A stretch of 64,000 bases of DNA from Euglena gracilis. Its lineage: Eukaryota; Euglenida; Euglenophyceae; Euglenales. Made by a program: the position numbers and the translations under genes. Positions 29,456 through 39,913 of this stretch are shown piece after piece. The notes beneath the pieces were generated by a model that saw only the letters and a program-made list of their open reading frames with translations, ran no database searches and was not told the origin of the DNA. The first letter of the stretch is position 1. Each line of letters starts with the position of its first letter. The stretch is from assembly GCA_039621445.1 (NCBI GenBank), contig CP154955.1, forward strand, positions 39,998,426-40,062,425, given 5' to 3'.

Positions 29456-30031
29456 TTGCGAACACATGAAAATAAGTGGGATGATGAAAAGGTTGCAAAG
29501 CAATTGAATGAAAATTGCAGCAAGAATTGTTCCACACGCCAAGCAATTGTCAGGGGGGTGAGTTTAAAATTGCCAACCGAGTCCACACCCATACCCTCTG
29601 CATTGATGACAAGTGTTGCCATCGATTTGTTTCGAACGCCAAGGGTTTTAAATGAGGGTGGGGAGTATGACACCCTTGCGCTTTGCGTGGATAGGCATTC
29701 CGGATGGATTGTGGGGGTTGCATGCAAGGACAAGGGGTTAACCGGTGACAAGTTGGCTACGGAAATGGTGAAAAATCAGTGGAGGCCTCTTGGTGTTCCA
29801 TCGGTCATCTCAAGTGACCAAGGGAGCCACTTTAGTAACACTTGGTACAGAAAATTGTGTGCGCTTTTGGGGATGGGGCAAGCGTATTCCAAGGCATACC
29901 ACCACCAAGCAAACGGGAGAGTGAAAAGAGGCGTACAACAGGTTATGCAGCTGTTGAGGAAATTATACGTGGAGGAAACATTAAATGGGTTGAGTCTTTA
30001 CCCCAAGTTTTGGACCGAATTCACGACGTAA
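29456..30031 (+). CDS. Integrase core of chromovirus B, catalytic Glu replaced
   Basis: This is an open 191-residue frame. It contains SVAIDLFRTPRV with the first Asp, TLALCVDRHSGWIVGVACKD, VPSVISSDQGSHFSNTWYRK with the second Asp, and YHHQANGRVKRGVQQVMQLL. In the last motif the usual Glu of NGRAE is Lys (NGRVK), so the DDE triad is incomplete and strand transfer should fail. The frame ends at 30031, and the C-terminal part continues in other frames to about 30350. Confidence 0.8.
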   Translation: MRTHENKWDDEKVAKQLNENCSKNCSTRQAIVRGVSLKLPTESTPIPSALMTSVAIDLFRTPRVLNEGGEYDTLALCVDRHSGWIVGVACKDKGLTGDKLATEMVKNQWRPLGVPSVISSDQGSHFSNTWYRKLCALLGMGQAYSKAYHHQANGRVKRGVQQVMQLLRKLYVEETLNGLSLYPKFWTEFTT

Positions 30032-30498
30032 AGGGGGAAAGCGGGTTCCACCAACATTTTAAGTTTGCATGTAAGGAAAAGAACATTGGCACGGGTACCC
30101 TACCAACCAAAGAAAGAATGTGGCGATTCGATGGATTTTTTCCATAGGATGCAAAACATTGATGGGGGGGTGGTCAGGAAACTCAATAAAAAGCATGAAG
30201 AGGACGTGGTAAGGATAATTAAGGTGGGGAAAATAGAACACTTAAAGGTGGGGACGACGGTTTGGTATAGGAGACCCGAGGGGTCGGGTGAGAATCTTGA
30301 CTCTATTTGGATGGGACCTGTGGTCGTGAAGGGTAGGGTAGGGAAGTGAGTTATGTAATCGAAATCAAACCTGGGGTGGAGACAAAGGCTCATAGGAGTT
30401 TTTTTGAAGGAGAATCGAGAACCCAAAGTTGAAGGTAAGGGGGTGCCTCTTTTTTAATAAAAACTGGCCGAAAAAGAAGAAGAAGAGTTACCCGCTGA

Positions 30499-30711
30499 GT
30501 GGGACGTGGTAACATTTTTCGACAACAGAAAGGAAAAGATGGAAACTTGGAATTTTTGACCAAGTGGGTCAAATATGAGGACGGGGAGGAGACCTGGGAA
30601 CTGGCAGGAAATTTCATTCCCCGTTTCAGTGAAGAGCTTATGAAATATTGCCGTGACAAAAAAGTGAAGGTGGACGTAATGTCCAAACTAAAAATTGACG
30701 GTGGGCTATAA
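30499..30711 (+). CDS. Chromodomain of chromovirus B
   Basis: A 70-residue open frame with a chromodomain: LEFLTKWVKYEDGEETWELA, then NFIPRFSEELMKYCRDKKV. The aromatic pair and the ETWE motif are typical. It differs clearly from the family A chromodomains. It closes the element. Confidence 0.8.
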   Translation: MGRGNIFRQQKGKDGNLEFLTKWVKYEDGEETWELAGNFIPRFSEELMKYCRDKKVKVDVMSKLKIDGGL

Positions 30712-30789
30712 ACACTTGAGTTGGCCAGGAGGCCTGAATTGATTGAGTGACGGCAAACTGCTGTTATTTCCATCATTAAAATAAAAAAA

Positions 30790-31150
30790 CCGGCTTTGCA
30801 CGTCCATGTGTGTGTGCGTGCAAATGTGCATCAGTGTGCGAAGGAGAGAGCGTCCACGTCCAAGCAACCAGAACCTGCCATGGAAGGAAGAATTGGGAAA
30901 GGCAGAATAAGGCCTTGCAAGGGGGCCGGTAGTGCACCGCTTTTCGCCTTCCCGTTGCTCTTATATGGGCCCAACTTCCCATATTTGCCGTTTTCCCCCC
31001 CACTGTACCACCGCGTTCTCCTCGTGTTACCGTCACCTCTCCCTCGCAAGCACACGAGGTAGTGTTATGAGGGTTCTATCAAATCATTCGGATGTGTGGA
31101 TGATGACGGATTAAATTGTGCTTGTGAGCCCACGGCCTCATTATGAGCCC
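30790..31150. other. Region without a recognised gene
   Basis: Only shadow-type frames are seen. It follows chromovirus B and may contain its 3' LTR, but no second copy was found. Confidence 0.3.
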
Positions 31151-31405
31151 CCACTCGTTTTGTTAAGGGGAGGAAATTTTTGGCCAAAACCCCCGGCCCG
31201 AAGAGGGGAGGAGGGGCGCTAGCTGAGGTTTGGAAAACCCCCCGGCCCGAGGAGAGAGGGGGGGCAGCTGATTTTTTTGGACCAAAAATCCCCTCCGAGG
31301 AGGGGGGGCGCTTGTCAAATTTCAACTAACATTCCCTTCGACCCCAGGAGTGGGGGCGCGCCAATCCAAATTTTACCAAAATCCCCGGCCCGTTGAAAGG
31401 GAGGA
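31150..31405. repeat. GC-rich tandem repeat of about 60 bp
   Basis: Three to four degenerate units contain CCCCCGGCCCGA, GAGGGGGGGCGC-type runs and TTTTGGNCCAAAA. Unit boundaries are about 31180, 31240, 31300 and 31380. No gene. Confidence 0.6.
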
Positions 31406-32155
31406 AGATGCTGGTGAAGACCCTCATTCCTCCCGTCAGAAGCGTTGGGGGGGGAGCCAAATATTCATTGGTTGGTGAATGCAGCCTTTCTCATTGCTTT
31501 GAAGGCACTTAAAAGCCATAGTCCCTGAAACTTGTTTCCCGTTTGTTGGTGCAAGGGAGAATGGGTGTGGGACAGGTGAAAAAGTGCCGAATGGACGATT
31601 TCTACCCTCTTTGTTGAGGAACGGCGGGGGGGGGCAAATTTTTGGTGTCCGACTAAGTTCGCAAGGGAGGGGGTGTCGGCCGCCGTCCTTCGCCTGCAGC
31701 CAAAAAAATGCCAGAGGGCTTAAATTTCAAAGGCGCAGGTAACCACCAATCAGTTAAAAAACCCCGCGACAGAAATTAGAAGCGGTTCATATGATTTTGC
31801 ACCTTCAAATTTTTTTTTACAGAACTTTCGGGTATTTCCCAAAAACTTGGCAAACACGTGATACTTTGGAATTCAATTTGAGCAATTACACTGTTGTTGG
31901 ATTTGGAGAAGTTCATTGTTGGCCACTGGATCCGTTGAAGGAGAATTGGATTGAAGGAGCCCTAACACCACCGCCTCTCCCTATACTACCTCTTCACCTA
32001 CCACTTCTTGACCCAGGTTGTTTTTTCATTAACTTCTGACATTCTCACACGTTTCTCACAGACGTGTTGTCACTTGGACCTGTGGGTGGAGGTTGTTGTC
32101 TCGGGATTCAGTTGGTTGGCCTGTGGGTTGGTTTTTTCCTCAAGGTGTGCAAGAG
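31406..32155. other. Region without a recognised gene
   Basis: No motif-bearing frame. There are poly-G runs near 31450 and 31627. It precedes the microsatellite and ORF X. Confidence 0.3.
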
Positions 32156-32180
32156 AGTGTGAGTGAGTGAGTGAGTGAGT

Positions 32181-32214
<34 letters not shown>
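32156..32214 (+). repeat. Microsatellite (GTGA)n then (GA)n
   Basis: About seven GTGA units are followed directly by about 14 GA units. It lies just before the GC-rich ORF X. Confidence 0.95.
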
Positions 32215-32218
<4 letters not shown>

Positions 32219-32489
32219 CCCCTTCCCCACCTTCAGACACTTCCCCTCCACACCACCTGGAAGAGAGAGAGACAGAGAGCCCCACGCCTGCACCAGCAGC
32301 AGCAAGCAGCACGCCGGCCGCACCAACACCAACCACAAGCGCCACTCCAGCACCGAGGTATGGATGCAGCGTGATGCTGCCTGGATCAGATGAAGCCCCT
32401 CCTCTGCCGACAATTCTGACCAACTCTACTGACAGGCTCTCGGAGGACTCCAAGTTCTCTGCGAGATCCCCTAAAATGACAACAACAAC

Positions 32490-33836
32490 TTGGGGGAGGA
32501 TGCTGATTGTCACCTCGTGGGCTGTGAGCCGGCGGGCGCGCAACCGACTGCAGCACGCCCTGAACAGCAATCCCCGTGGAGATCGACGAGATGCTGCCCC
32601 AACACCGCGGCTGGTGCCAAGCAGCTGCAGGACCTCCAGCCAGCCCCGACGCTGCGGGCCGCTGGACGGCGGCTGCCTCCCGACATCGGCCCTGACGCCG
32701 CTCTCCCCGTATACGACACGCGGCTTGAGGCTGGCTGGCTGCGCGAGCTGGCCCCGGACCTCCTGTCCGACTTGATGGAGGACTTGGAGGGCCTCTGCAT
32801 CGTGGCCTCCGGCGCGGACGTCCTAGATGCCGACGCCTTGCAGCGCAGCGCGCCGCAGGCCGGGGGCCCGGGGAAGGCCCACCACTTGATGGTTCCCCCG
32901 CGACCCCACCTTGAGCGGTGGCTGGAGCGGGTCCGTCTGCAGACGACAATTGAAGACGCACGCACTGTCGTCACGGTGCTGATCGTCGCTGAACGCCAGC
33001 GATGCCCTCCCGTCACCGACGAGACCGCCGTCCGCCGGCTGCTTCCCCACGCTGCGGCGCTGTTCGACGACCCGGCGCTAGCATTGGACTTGGTTACAAT
33101 GGGGCAGCGCGCTCCGGTTGTTCGTGTCCCGGCGGACGAGAAGCAGCTGCCACCACCGCAGTGGGAACAGAGCTTCCTCCCCCGCAGCAAGGTCCTCGTC
33201 GCCTTGCGGGTAAGAGGGGCGGGACCTGATCGCCCCCCTCTGCGTAGAGTCTGGCTCCAGGGGGAATTCCCGGCCTTGGAGGCATTCCCATTGGAGCTGC
33301 TGCGAGTGGAGTACGTCCCCCCCCCCGCCACACGACAGCCACACATTGAGCACGAGGCCAAGCGCGTGCTGGTGAAGCTGGCGGGCGCGATGGGGATCGT
33401 GTATGGCCTGGCCCACCGCCTGCAGCAGGTGGAGATGATGCATGGCGGACTGGTGGCCCTGCTGGCGGTGCCGCGGGAGGAGGCGTTGCGGTGGCTGCAC
33501 GGCTCAGGCTGCGCTGGCATGTTCATCCGCCCGTTCCGGACGGCGTACACCTACCCGAACCATGACCGCAACAACTTCAACTTGCTGTGGCTGCGCGGGC
33601 GCCAGGTGGAGGCGCCAGCACTTTGGGAGAAGCTGCACAGTCTGGAGGGCTTTGGGGGTCTGCTGTCGGCAGAGAAGGATGTGGCAGTGCCCACCTCCGG
33701 TGGCGGTGGGCGGGCTGACTTTGAGGGACAGGTTGGATTTCTTCTTGCTGCCCGAAGGCCAACATCCACCAACCTGTGCCGGGTGGTTCCTGGTGGAGGC
33801 TGGGCCCGCTTGAGGACGCTGACGTCTTCCAGGTGA
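32490..33836 (+). CDS. ORF X1, GC-rich, 448 residues, unknown function
   Basis: This long frame is far richer in G+C than its surroundings. Residues from about 90 on have balanced composition (YDTRLEAGWLRELAPDLLSD, HLERWLERVRLQTTIEDART, VRRLLPHAAALFDDPALALD), a folded-protein look, and end with FIRPFRTAYTYPNHDRNNFN and LLWLRGRQVE. After about residue 405 the real frame seems to shift into the frame at 33776. A 10-base C run (33317-33326) keeps the frame open here, but an 11-base run breaks the second copy. It has no motif I recognise. ORF1 of a non-LTR element is conceivable but unsupported. Confidence 0.55.
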   Translation: MGEDADCHLVGCEPAGAQPTAARPEQQSPWRSTRCCPNTAAGAKQLQDLQPAPTLRAAGRRLPPDIGPDAALPVYDTRLEAGWLRELAPDLLSDLMEDLEGLCIVASGADVLDADALQRSAPQAGGPGKAHHLMVPPRPHLERWLERVRLQTTIEDARTVVTVLIVAERQRCPPVTDETAVRRLLPHAAALFDDPALALDLVTMGQRAPVVRVPADEKQLPPPQWEQSFLPRSKVLVALRVRGAGPDRPPLRRVWLQGEFPALEAFPLELLRVEYVPPPATRQPHIEHEAKRVLVKLAGAMGIVYGLAHRLQQVEMMHGGLVALLAVPREEALRWLHGSGCAGMFIRPFRTAYTYPNHDRNNFNLLWLRGRQVEAPALWEKLHSLEGFGGLLSAEKDVAVPTSGGGGRADFEGQVGFLLAARRPTSTNLCRVVPGGGWARLRTLTSSR

Positions 33837-34513
33837 ACCGGCTGATCGAGCAGTTGGGCTTGCGGCCTTTGCAACTGCGCCTTGCCGCCGCCGGACCTTT
33901 CCGCCGTGCTGCTTACTTTCTGGCCATCGTCCATCCCACCAAGTTCTCCCTGGACTCGGGCGGCTGGGGGCGCTCCTGTGCTGCAATGCTGACTCCAGCG
34001 TCGCCTCCTCCGCGGCCTGGGACGAAGAAGACCACACCTGCGTCACGGTTGACGTCAACCTCCACCTGGGGCGGGGCTCGGTGGCCCCCAGCACCTTCCT
34101 CGTCGACAGTAGTTGCGACGATGAAGGCAGTGCCAGCGCCAAAGCCTGTTGCTGCTGCAAAGCCCCCAACGCCCTCCCCCGCGTCCCTTGATGTCCCTGT
34201 CACACGCCTTCAGCTACGACCTGGCCGCCAGCATTCCCAAATGTCAACCACCACGCCGCTGATGGAGGTACACGCCAGCTCGGCTTCTGCATTGGAGACT
34301 TTAGTCTTGGAGATGCAGGCGCTGCGGAAGGCCATGGTGCTCCAGAAGGAGCAGTTGACGCTGCTCCGGCAGGAGAATGCACAGCTCCGCGCCAGCTCGC
34401 TGCATCCATCTCTTCGCAGACGTCCAACTCCGGTCTCTTTCAACATCAACCATATGCCCAGCCGTACCTGGAGGCCCAGTCACCTCCCTGCAGCATTTAT
34501 TATGATTTGTTGA
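33776..34513 (+). CDS. ORF X1 continuation, C-terminal leucine-zipper segment
   Basis: This 245-residue frame follows X1 after a frame change: VFQVNRLIEQLGLRPLQLRL, then RRAAYFLAIVHPTKFSLDSG. A Pro/Thr/Ser-rich part comes next. The C-terminus has a short coiled coil (ALETLVLEMQALRKAMVLQK, then EQLTLLRQENAQLRAS). In another frame VTVDVNLHLGRGSVAPSTFL also reads well, so the coding frame is uncertain in the middle. Function unknown. Confidence 0.45.
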   Translation: MPGGSWWRLGPLEDADVFQVNRLIEQLGLRPLQLRLAAAGPFRRAAYFLAIVHPTKFSLDSGGWGRSCAAMLTPASPPPRPGTKKTTPASRLTSTSTWGGARWPPAPSSSTVVATMKAVPAPKPVAAAKPPTPSPASLDVPVTRLQLRPGRQHSQMSTTTPLMEVHASSASALETLVLEMQALRKAMVLQKEQLTLLRQENAQLRASSLHPSLRRRPTPVSFNINHMPSRTWRPSHLPAAFIMIC

Positions 34514-35163
34514 TGAGTTCATTGAGCAATCTTAAGGAAGATTACGGGGATTGGAACGGTTCGAATGAAACAAGTTCCAATTCCCAAACCCCCAAGAAAC
34601 AAGGAGAGACATTGCAACCACTGTCCTTGTCACAAGGCGGAACGCCCTTTATTGTTGCAAGGTTGCAATGTGCCTTCCTCATCGTCATTTCATTTATTGT
34701 GCGGGACTTAAGTGGCGGAATACCATCCTCCATCCCGGGTCACCCTTCACTGATGTGGCGGGGGTATAAACCCCGTGCACCTTCACACCTGGTTACGCCT
34801 GTTACCCATGAACGAAGTGAGGGGTTCGTTCCATTTGCTCTGTTCACACCCAAAAGATCCCCGGTGGAAGCACCGGTGTGCCTTTTGCAGTGCAACTCGG
34901 TGTAAACACCGTGTTTTTTCCAACCCCCCCCCCTCAGTTACCACCCCCACACCATTTAGGGCATTGCCGGGATTACCCGCGGAAACTGTGGTTTTCCCTG
35001 CATTGCCATGGAACCCAGATATGCGTCTGGTGGTGCCGGAAATCTCTGGAGGCGTTTCCATTGTGGAGGACTATGGTGATGATTTGATGGATAACCTCAC
35101 CCCGGTGATGTTTTACGAATTCTCGGTCAACTTCCAGCGGATCAACTTCTAAGCAAGCAAACT

Positions 35164-36759
35164 TTGCATGTCCACCAAAGCGTTGCGGAATGCGCAACCA
35201 TGCTCAACAAGGCTTTTCAATTTGATGAAGACAATCAAAGGGTTATCACCACAAAACTGGAAAATTGCTGGAAATATTTGCTGGACATCGGCAAATATTG
35301 CCAACACAATTTTGAAAATGCGGTGAAAGACCTTCAAACATTTTCAGGAAAGTGTTGACAGTTTTTTGCGCATCCAGCTCCCACAAAATTTCCAAACATC
35401 AGTGAAACACTGCACGAAGCAGAAACCGCGAAATGATTCCAAGTTTTCGCACGTGCAAGATGGTATGAACCATCTTTTTGCCACAGTAGAATCTTGTTCA
35501 ACAATGCTGTTGCAATTGCAGCTACAAATACAAACGCAAAATGCCACCCCCAAAATGCCGGAAATCGGTAACTTTGTCCTACTGGAGCATTTTAGCGCAC
35601 TCACTACTTCTTTCCAAGAAGCACAACAACGGATTGTGCATTTGTGCTCGGAAATCGAGCATTTGAAGCAACTTCAGGCGAAAGTGCAAGAAAATTTTGT
35701 TCCCCGTACGCAAAGTCAGCTTTTGGAGGAACGCATCCTACACTTGGAGCAGAAATCCTGCCGTTGTGCCGCAAACCAGGATGGATTAACCTCCTTGAAG
35801 GCGAAAATGGCGGATTGCGCACAACGGTTGGATTTTTCGCGCAACACAATCGCAAACGGACATTGGCGGTATTTAACGCAACCGTTGTCGGTTTGCAGGA
35901 GCACGTTTCCGCACTTTCCAAGCGAATTCCCGACATTAGTGGTATTCAAGCCGCTCTTGGGGAATTACAAACACGTTGCACCTTGTTGTCCACCACAATA
36001 GCGGAAATTCGCGCACTTCCCATCCTTTTGCGTGCTCGGATATCTGAGTCACAGGAATTTCGCTCATCCTGTAACAGATGCTTGGTGACAACAAGGAAAC
36101 CTTGCAAGCATTCTGTACAAGTTTGCTCCAACTTGAGGAAAGCGTCAATCGGAATGCCCGATCCACGCCAGATGAGGTTGAATTGACGAATCTCCGCGTT
36201 GTTGGAAAAGCCAACCACGGAAAATTCGCGCACCACCGTGGAAACCGCCACCAGGACACTCCACCAATTACAAACTGTCTCAGATGCAGTAAAAGCGCTT
36301 GCAGGTCAACTCCAGGATGGGAAGGAGTCCCAAGGAAAGCTTGTCCAAGATTTACACTTCGTTTCTGAAAAGTTACCACACTGAGAAGATTTTTCCCGTT
36401 ACCGCAAATGCATTCGGCCTTTGGAGGCTGAGGTTGACCGTATTTGCGGCCAACTCCAGTTGGTGGAACACTTGGAAGACACGGTGCATGACGTGTCCGC
36501 GAGATTGGATAAAATGTCCACTCCGGTACCGGTTGTGCCACCACCCACCGCGGTAAGCGCTGTGGTTGGTATTCCAAATGTCCCGGAATCGCGTTCTCAA
36601 ATTACCGTTTCTGGAGTAGGAATCCCTACATCCACCACGAATTTGATACAACCACCCGCGAAAACGCGAATTGCACCACCTTTGCATTTGCCCACACCGC
36701 AATCCCACTTTTCAGGGGACATTTCGGACGAGGAAATTGATCCACCGCTCGAAAATTAG
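35164..36759 (+). pseudogene. Gag N-terminal coiled-coil region of A3
   Basis: Several frames (35164-35358, 35366-36001, 36421-36759) carry one long helical protein: NKAFQFDEDNQRVITTKLEN, ATVESCSTMLLQLQLQIQTQ, HLCSEIEHLKQLQAKVQENF, SQLLEERILHLEQKSCRCAA and GQLQLVEHLEDTVHDVSARL. Heptad patterns are clear. Frameshifts separate the parts. A4 (44313-45083) keeps 256 residues in one frame where A3 is broken near 35840. It would form the structural N-terminus of Gag. Confidence 0.7.
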
Positions 36760-36801
36760 AGTGTCCACCAAGAAATTCAACTGTCCAGCCTTGTACGAGC
36801 A

Positions 36802-37929
36802 ATGAGCCAACACCCCACACACGGTACTGGTCATGTGTCGCCTTCGCGACCATGTCAACCACCAACGGGTTCTGGATTACCAGATCAACCGTCAGGTTTT
36901 CGGCGGGAAACCCGCCGCACTGGGAGAATTTCACCAGATTTTTCGCAATTCTCGCAGGAAATTCCTGCCAACCTTACACTTGGTGCAGTAAAGTCCTGCA
37001 CGGGGTGCAGACTGAGCAGAAAATCTGCGAAACGCGCTTGGTGTTATGAAATACTCAGACCAAAACCCCTGGAATACCACCGAGTGTCAGCGTCTTACTC
37101 AGAGAGACTTCAAGGGCACCATCGCAATCGCGAACAAGGTGAAACCCCAATGGGACGGGGATGCAACCACATGGAGACAATTTTTCGGGACTGGGGGTAC
37201 CACTGGGCGCTAAAGGGACCCACCCAAGACCCGAACCCCGAGGTAGTCAAGATGGAATTCATCGACTGTCTACCAAGGGAGGAGCGAGGACGCGCACGCA
37301 ATTTGGTGATACGTAATGGCGTATCATTCGAAGATCTGGTTGAGCAATACGCTTCAACCAACTCAAGTTTGGTCACCAGGATTACCCTGTTGAAGAAATG
37401 GCGACAATGCGCGCCATCGGATCGCAAATGGAAGCGAATTGACCTTTGGTATGCCAAATGATTAGCACTTGCCTCCGAATTTGATGAACTTAGCGAGAAG
37501 CAAATGCGCGAACAATTCGATGCGGTTTTGGTACACTTCATACGATCTTTCGTGAGGGATATCCATCGCGTGCAGTTGGCGAGGCATGAGATGACTCTTG
37601 CCCAACGTTGGAATTATGTGTCAAAGCAACTCAAGCTCACACACGTTTTGGGACACATACAGTCCGCTTTCCAAACGCATCCCTCCGCGGGAATCCCTGC
37701 GGCTGAGGTTAATGCGTTGCAAAAATCACCCACATCACCAAGATCACCCACCACGGGACCAAAAACGCGGAATCAGCGTGCATCGGACCAAGACATGGAT
37801 AAACTTTGCTTTTCGTGCAACAAATCTGGTCACGTGTCTCGGGATTGCCCGAAACCCGATGCGCGAAAGTATATCGGAAGCCCAAGAGGCTCCACCTCCT
37901 CACGGGGATCAGGTTCCTCGGTGTTTTAA
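36802..37929 (+). pseudogene. Gag capsid and CCHC zinc knuckle of A3, one in-frame TGA
   Basis: The frame reads through a TGA at 37459-37461. Before it the capsid-like part is VKMEFIDCLPREERGRARNL, SFEDLVEQYASTNSSLVTRI and LLKKWRQCAPSDRKWKRIDL. After it comes MREQFDAVLVHFIRSFVRDI, MTLAQRWNYVSKQLKL and the zinc knuckle CFSCNKSGHVSRDC, a perfect CX2CX4HX4C. It would package the element RNA. The same TGA occurs in A4. A hairpin CGGCGGG/CCCGCCG with loop AAA lies at 36901-36917. Confidence 0.82.
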
Positions 37930-38185
37930 CGTCAATCGGGAGTTTCACGGTCTTCGGAGAACCGCTTTGGCGGTAGTAGGCCCAAGTCACCATCGCGTGA
38001 CGGTCGGGAAACCCGTCCTTCTCGCGGTCGTTCACCTGGACCCCCTACCCGAAAACGGGATTTCAATTGCGATTCTTCACGATCTCGTTCGCGAAGTGGA
38101 TCATCCTCTTCGCGCGAGTCACCGGGGAAGTCCCGGTACGCCGGTCATGGTCGGCGGGAAACCCGTTCGCCATGACGGTATGACG
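37930..38185 (+). pseudogene. Arg/Ser-rich tail of A3 Gag
   Basis: Directly after the TAA at 37927-37929 and in the same frame, the sequence encodes an RS-rich stretch: RQSGVSRSSENRFGGSRPKS, then PSRDGRETRPSRGRSPGPPT and SSRSRSRSGSSSSRESPGKS. It resembles SR-protein tails. The stop means it would need readthrough, or it shows the ORF once extended further. A4 retains the same arrangement. Confidence 0.6.
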
Positions 38186-38698
38186 GTCGAACGGAATACC
38201 GTTCCCCCGGTTATGCGGAATCCCGCCACAAATCCCGTTGCTCACTTTGTGGTTCCAAACCGTGGTTACTGCTCCAACCGGCAAAAGGTCGGTTTCAAGA
38301 TGTCTTGTTTGGAGGAGGACTCCCTGGCTTCGGGCATGGAGGGGGATGAGACCTCAGATGGAGAATATAATGAGACCCGAATGGCGGTGCACTCATTGAA
38401 TTCCATCTATTCCGCCAAAAGTCCGTTGCCGGCTATGCAGCCGGTTCGGACTTGGAGTGAGGGAGCCCGAGGTCCGAGGGCACGGACCTCTGGGCTGATG
38501 AACAGAATGAGGTAAGACCTGATCAACCTTGCCCCCCCCTGCCCATCCGCCTTTACAGTCGGTACCCAAAATTAGTTCGGGTCCCCCACCCCCCACTGCA
38601 CATTTCTGCTTGGAATGCTGTGCAAAGTAGGAAAGGGTTCACAGGAAAGCTGGCACGCAAACGTATTTCCGCCAGACCCTTGACTTTGCGTACCACCA

Positions 38699-39913
38699 AT
38701 GGAATTACTCGTCCAAGCCGAAATCCGCATTCAAAATTTTTCCACCAAAGGCAAAATTCTCATTGACACTGGTTGTCGCATTGCACTCCTTTTTCGGTGG
38801 GGGTTGATACCAGCCACGCTCTTGGTAAGCGCCAAGAAACCGATCAAAATTACCACCGCCGATATCACCCCCAGGTGCGGTAGTGAGTTGGGATGTGTGC
38901 TCGAGATACTCTTGCCCATCATCCCAAAGCATCGCTCACACCCCTCACAAATCCAACATTTCACCAATATTTGGGGTTACGAGTCCGGAATTCACGGGTC
39001 TGACGTAATTTTGGGATACCCGTTTTTGCGCCAGTATCGATTGGTTGTGGATTGCCACTCCCACGGTTTGCGCACAGCACCCACCACTTCATTGCCACCC
39101 AAATCACCACCACCATTGGCGTCCACCATGACGACCACCACTTTTCCAACACCGTTACCCACAATAGCAACGCCGTTACCCACCACACCAACCACCGTTT
39201 TCCACACCCGGGGTACGGAGAAAGCCTCCCCCCTACCCAATGACACACCCATATGCGTTCCACATGAGGTAGGGCAAGCAAGTAGCGGTACCCCCGCCGT
39301 TCCACTGTGTTACAAGACGAAAGCCAAAAGGCCTGAAGTAATTACGGTGTCGAGCAGTCGCCCAGCCGTACCACCACTCCATTTTCCACCAGTTGTGCCG
39401 AGTTCAGGCACACCTGTACAACACTTGACGGCTCATGCCATCGACACCCACTTACACCCACACCCGTCACACCACTACACTTCCTTCCAATGTGTACACT
39501 GCACGAGAATTTCAACCCAAACGGATTTCGATTGTGGATGCCTACTTGAAAATCCGACACTAATCGCAATTCCGAAAACGGAATCCACATCCCAGGATAC
39601 ACTCGGTTGTAGCCCGCAATGCGCGGAGATACACCGAGAACTCCAACAACGCGTATTAGCCTCGTTGTTCGGAAACGCAAAAAGCGTGATTCCTAATTAC
39701 AATCGCGATCACACTTGGTACGGATTTGATGCGAAATGGGGAATCCCTCAGCTTGTCCAAACTCCCTTGGGATTAACCCTTGAGGATGTGGAAGACAGCC
39801 CGCATGTTGGTGGATCCATTCATTGTGTTCTTCACTTCAACCCAGGAAATCGGGTGCATGAACACGCAAAACGCGTATGTAATGCTTTTAATTTGGTCAA
39901 TATCTCATTTTGA
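38699..39913 (+). CDS. Protease-containing ORF of A3
   Basis: An intact 404-residue frame. Residues about 1-125 are a retropepsin-type aspartic protease: FSTKGKILIDTGCRIALLFR with the DTG active site, and GSDVILGYPFLRQYRLVVDC, the flap-distal ILG motif. Residues about 130-250 are Thr/Pro/His-rich linker. Then comes a Cys/His patch (YTSFQCVHCTRISTQ, FDCGCL) and a segment FGNAKSVIPNYNRDHTWYGF. The protease would cleave the polyprotein. The ATG at 38699 fits the domain edge but may be internal to a longer Gag-Pol. Confidence 0.82.
   Translation: MELLVQAEIRIQNFSTKGKILIDTGCRIALLFRWGLIPATLLVSAKKPIKITTADITPRCGSELGCVLEILLPIIPKHRSHPSQIQHFTNIWGYESGIHGSDVILGYPFLRQYRLVVDCHSHGLRTAPTTSLPPKSPPPLASTMTTTTFPTPLPTIATPLPTTPTTVFHTRGTEKASPLPNDTPICVPHEVGQASSGTPAVPLCYKTKAKRPEVITVSSSRPAVPPLHFPPVVPSSGTPVQHLTAHAIDTHLHPHPSHHYTSFQCVHCTRISTQTDFDCGCLLENPTLIAIPKTESTSQDTLGCSPQCAEIHRELQQRVLASLFGNAKSVIPNYNRDHTWYGFDAKWGIPQLVQTPLGLTLEDVEDSPHVGGSIHCVLHFNPGNRVHEHAKRVCNAFNLVNISF

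Larger units (their letters stand above)
27340..30711 (+). mobile_element. Chromovirus B, decayed
   Basis: A second, distinct Ty3/gypsy chromovirus. Pieces of RT (27390-28000), RNase H (28100-28870), integrase (29456-30031) and a chromodomain (30499-30711) are in the correct order but in many frames. Gag and protease were not identified. It differs strongly from family A at protein level. Confidence 0.8.

Noticed and set aside
32510-33550. Minus-strand 346-residue Arg/Ser-rich ORF opposite X1
   Set aside because: GC-rich coding sequence often leaves the opposite strand open. Composition is shadow-like and the plus frame looks more protein-like.
34480-34600. 5' LTR of A3 or A4 next to ORF X
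   Set aside because: Sequence after X does not match the A4 or A2 3' ends, so no LTR pair can be defined.
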